A DNA stretch of 64,000 nucleotides, from the NCBI GenBank assembly GCA_903863015.1, contig CAIPAI010000057.1, positions 62,001 to 126,000 of the forward strand, written 5' to 3'. Source of the DNA: an uncultured Actinomycetes bacterium (GTDB lineage Bacteria; Actinomycetota; Actinomycetes; Nanopelagicales; Nanopelagicaceae). Shown here in pieces: positions 61,494-64,000 of the stretch. A program made the translations under genes and the position numbers. Numbering within the stretch: the stretch's first letter is position 1; every line of letters begins with the position of its first letter. The notes under the pieces were generated by a model that was given only the letters and a program-made list of their open reading frames with translations, made no database searches and was not told the origin of the DNA.

Positions 61494-62498
61494 ATGACAA
61501 CTCGAGCAGCAGATCTCACCACCCTTCGGGTAGGGGGAGAGATCGCCACTTTTGTAGAGGTCAGTACCGAGTCGGACTTCATCGCGGCTCTGGGCAAGTT
61601 TCCTGATGCACTCGTTGTTGGAGGCGGTTCAAACTTGCTCTTTGTGGGTGGTAGATGTGAAAGGCCATTGATTAAAGTAAGTACGTCCGGCATTGCTCAT
61701 GAAGTAGATGCATGTAGCGGCGCTACGTGGACCGTGAGCGCCGGTGAGAATTGGGATGACTTTGTACTGGCCACTATTAAGGCCGGCTGCGCAGGGTTAG
61801 AAACTTTGAGCGGGATCCCTGGCACCGTGGGCGCTTCACCAATACAAAACATTGGTGCTTATGGAACCGAACTCACCGCATCGGTTGCGCGGGTACGAGT
61901 CTTTGATCGTAAATCCGGTGAGGTGCGCACTTTTGCAGCGGCTGAATGTGGCTTCGGCTATCGCACCTCTCTCTTTAAGAAAGAAGTCGACCGCTTCGCG
62001 GTGCTTGAAGTAACTTTCCAATTGCGAGTGGGAGAGATGAGTAACGATGTCACTTACCCAGAGCTCGCAGCAGAACTCAAGATTAATGTCGGCGAGCGAG
62101 CGGCGGTGACGGCTGTTCGGGCAGCGGTATTGAAGATTCGCGCGCGTAAAGGAATGGTCCTAAGCGACGACGACACCGATACATGGTCTGCAGGTTCGTT
62201 CTTCATTAACCCGACGCTCCCTGCATCACAGATCCCCGCTGGCGCGCCTGTTTGGGAACAAGAAGATGGCAGAGTCAAAACTTCAGCTGCGTGGTTAATC
62301 GAAAAATCGGGCACCAGCAAGGGCGAACGTTTCGGTAATGCCGCGGTGTCGTCTAAGCACGTCTTGGCACTTACTAATACGGGGAACGCATCTAGCGAAG
62401 AGATCATTGAAGCTGCGCGGACGATTTGCGCACGCGTCGAGCAAAGTTTTGGTATCACCTTGCAGCCAGAGGTGCGAATTGTTGGAGCACAGTTATGA
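61494..62498 (+). CDS. murB: UDP-N-acetylenolpyruvoylglucosamine reductase
   Basis: MurB uses NADPH and FAD to reduce UDP-GlcNAc-enolpyruvate to UDP-MurNAc, the second step of peptidoglycan precursor synthesis, in the cytoplasm. The 334-residue product has the FAD-binding core (VVGGGSNLLF, ETLSGIPGTVGASPIQNIGAYG), the substrate-site motif FGYRTSLFKKE, the catalytic Ser in SAGSFFINP and the C-terminal Glu in LQPEVRIVG. The start is the ATG at 61494, probably leaderless. The stop overlaps the next ATG (ATGA at 62495-62498). Confidence 0.96.
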   Translation: MTTRAADLTTLRVGGEIATFVEVSTESDFIAALGKFPDALVVGGGSNLLFVGGRCERPLIKVSTSGIAHEVDACSGATWTVSAGENWDDFVLATIKAGCAGLETLSGIPGTVGASPIQNIGAYGTELTASVARVRVFDRKSGEVRTFAAAECGFGYRTSLFKKEVDRFAVLEVTFQLRVGEMSNDVTYPELAAELKINVGERAAVTAVRAAVLKIRARKGMVLSDDDTDTWSAGSFFINPTLPASQIPAGAPVWEQEDGRVKTSAAWLIEKSGTSKGERFGNAAVSSKHVLALTNTGNASSEEIIEAARTICARVEQSFGITLQPEVRIVGAQL

Positions 62499-63232
62499 GT
62501 AGTACCGCGGTCATCGGTGGCGCAGGGAAAACCGGCCAAGCCATTTTGGGCGCTCTTGCCGCCCGACATTTGGAAAGCCGATCGCTCACCCGCGCCGACA
62601 TCGATCTCAATACCGGGGCGGGATTAGTGGAGTCACTCCGTGGTTGCCATGCGCTCTACGCGCTCGCTCCTAATTTTCACCCAGACGAAGTAGCCATCGC
62701 GAAGCGAGTAGTCGATGCGGCGCGCGAAGCGGGTGTTACTCGGGTCGTCTTCCACTCTGTTTTGCAACCGCAATTGAGTGCGATGCCTCATCACTTAGCT
62801 AAGTCGCGGGCGGAAGAAGTCGTTATTAACTCCGGATTGGAGTGGGCGATTTTGCAGCCCGGTCCGTATGCGCAGAATTTCAACCCAGAAGTCGTGGGCG
62901 CCCTGGGATATCGAGCGGATGCGCCATTCTCCTTTGTGGACTTAGCTGATGTGGGTCAGGCGGCTGTGCGCCTGCTTACCGACGGTGCTACTACTTACGG
63001 AATTTTCGAGGCGTGTGGTCCGACGACATCGGTGAGCGAAGTAGCCAGCCTGCTCGGTTGGCCAGTGCAGGAGCGCGCGTTTACGCCTTCGGATGATTCG
63101 TACGCCCAAAAATGCCTCGCTGCCATGTTCGCCTATTACACCGAGCATGGCCTGCAGGGAAGTTCGCTCGCACTGAAGGCGCTCCTGGATCGAGAACCCA
63201 CCCATGCTGTCAGCGCTTTAAAGCGCAGCTAG
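62495..63232 (+). CDS. NmrA-like NAD(P)-binding protein
   Basis: A 245-residue atypical short-chain dehydrogenase fold protein. The dinucleotide-binding motif is VIGGAGKTGQAI near the N-terminus. Later marks are VVFHSVLQP, GLEWAILQPGPYAQNFN and FVDLADVGQAAVRLL, as in NmrA/HSCARG-type proteins that sense NAD(P) or reduce small molecules. The catalytic Tyr-x3-Lys pair of classical members is not evident. It overlaps murB by ATGA and is probably cotranscribed with it. Function unknown beyond cofactor binding. Confidence 0.8.
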   Translation: MSSTAVIGGAGKTGQAILGALAARHLESRSLTRADIDLNTGAGLVESLRGCHALYALAPNFHPDEVAIAKRVVDAAREAGVTRVVFHSVLQPQLSAMPHHLAKSRAEEVVINSGLEWAILQPGPYAQNFNPEVVGALGYRADAPFSFVDLADVGQAAVRLLTDGATTYGIFEACGPTTSVSEVASLLGWPVQERAFTPSDDSYAQKCLAAMFAYYTEHGLQGSSLALKALLDREPTHAVSALKRS

Positions 63233-63244
63233 CCAATCGAAAAG

Positions 63245-64000
63245 TTACTTCGCTTCTCCGAGTAACTTCTGAATGCGTGTGACGCCCTCGATGAGGTCTT
63301 CATCGCCAAGTGCATATGAGAGACGTAGGTAACCGCTCGGCCCGAACGCTTCTCCGGGTACAACAGCAACCTCAACCTCTTCAAGAATTAAATTCGCAAG
63401 CTCTGCTGAAGTGTGCGGACGCTTTCCGCGTATTTCTTTGCCGAGCAGATCCTTGACGCATGGATACACATAGAAGGCACCGAGTGGAGTTGGACATTGC
63501 ACACCAGGAATTTCGTTGAGCATCTTCACCATGATTTTGCGACGACGATCAAAGGCCACCCGCATCGCATCTACCGCAGTGAGGTCACCTTGTAGCGCCG
63601 CGATGGCTGCACGTTGCGAAACGTTTGATACGTTGCTTGAGAGATGTGACTGCAAATTGCTTGCAGCTTTGATGACATCCTTGGGGCCAATCATCCAGCC
63701 CACGCGCCAACCGGTCATCGCGTACGTCTTTGCAACGCCGTTCAAGATGACGCATGTGTCAGCAAGTTCTGGAACAACGACTGGCATGCTTGGCGCGGTG
63801 GCGCCGTCATAAAGTAGGTGTTCATAAATTTCATCTGTGATTACCCAGATGCCGTGCTTCAAAGCCCACTTACCAATCGCTTCTACTTGCTCGCGTGAGT
63901 AAACCGCGCCGGTGGGATTTGAAGGTGAGCAGAAGAGCAAGGCCTTTGTCTTTGAAGTGCGGGCGGCTTCGAGTTGTTCTACGGAAACGAGATAACCGCT
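63245..64000 (-). CDS. Aspartate-type aminotransferase, class I/II (C-terminal part)
   Basis: The gene runs off the right edge; about 252 residues are visible. The open frame continues past the internal ATG at 63940 to the edge ([14 protein letters not shown]), so the true start is outside. Fold type I PLP enzyme marks are [27 protein letters not shown] and the PLP lysine in [15 protein letters not shown], with the substrate-binding Arg in [10 protein letters not shown] near the C-terminus. The order murB then an aspC-like gene before tRNA-Trp and secE is common in the phylum. Aspartate is the likeliest substrate, but class I/II enzymes vary. Confidence 0.92.
   Translation of the reverse strand, partial: SGYLVSVEQLEAARTSKTKALLFCSPSNPTGAVYSREQVEAIGKWALKHGIWVITDEIYEHLLYDGATAPSMPVVVPELADTCVILNGVAKTYAMTGWRVGWMIGPKDVIKAASNLQSHLSSNVSNVSQRAAIAALQGDLTAVDAMRVAFDRRRKIMVKMLNEIPGVQCPTPLGAFYVYPCVKDLLGKEIRGKRPHTSAELANLILEEVEVAVVPGEAFGPSGYLRLSYALGDEDLIEGVTRIQKLLGEAK

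Noticed and set aside
1..64000. CRISPR array, prophage or insertion sequence
   Set aside because: No short direct repeats with spacers, no cas, integrase, transposase or phage structural genes were seen on either strand.

Overview
The window is a stretch of actinobacterial (Actinomycetota) chromosome. The evidence is gene content and order: htpX, a YajQ-family gene, tRNA-Tyr, then mobA-DUF6457, tRNA-Thr, tRNA-Met, rpmG, two MaoC-type dehydratase genes (hadA/hadB-like), murB and an aspartate-type aminotransferase. This block normally sits just before secE-nusG in this phylum. tRNA 3' CCA ends are not encoded, and several genes look leaderless (a TAnnnT box 6-7 nt before the start codon), which is also common in Actinomycetota. 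Base composition is moderate, a little above half GC by eye. A small-genome aquatic lineage is possible but is only a guess.

Layout. 1-1756: end of an unidentified gene, htpX, the YajQ gene (opposite strand), tRNA-Tyr with a strong terminator. 1867-3967: a DoxX-Rieske membrane protein, converging on a membrane-anchored protein with three FN3 domains. 3968-4169: a divergent intergenic region rich in palindromes. 4170-54908: one uninterrupted gene for a secreted protein of about 16,900 residues, nearly 80% of the window. 54927-57909: a LuxR-type response regulator and a divergently transcribed, unusually built sensor histidine kinase. 57932-64000: an ABM-domain protein, mobA-DUF6457, tRNA-Thr, tRNA-Met, rpmG, two MaoC-type genes, a glycosyltransferase-like gene, murB, an NmrA-like gene and a truncated aminotransferase.

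The giant protein is the centre of interest. It has a signal peptide and an N-terminal head built from glycine-rich domains (two simple, three ALK/LTK-like), three C-type-lectin-like domains, two LamG/concanavalin-like domains, Ig-like domains and a little-known repeat of 60-70 residues. A stalk of about 112 FN3 domains (my hand count) follows, interrupted by six more LamG-like modules. It ends with a Pro/Thr linker and five lysine-rich FN3 domains, with no LPXTG motif or membrane anchor. The likeliest role is a very long cell-surface adhesin or polysaccharide-binding fibre (inference). The neighbouring FN3-TM protein is a candidate membrane partner, and the two-component genes at its 3' end are candidate regulators. 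Both links rest only on position and composition.

The giant gene and its neighbours interrupt an otherwise housekeeping order of genes, and no integrase, transposase or other mobile-element gene is visible.
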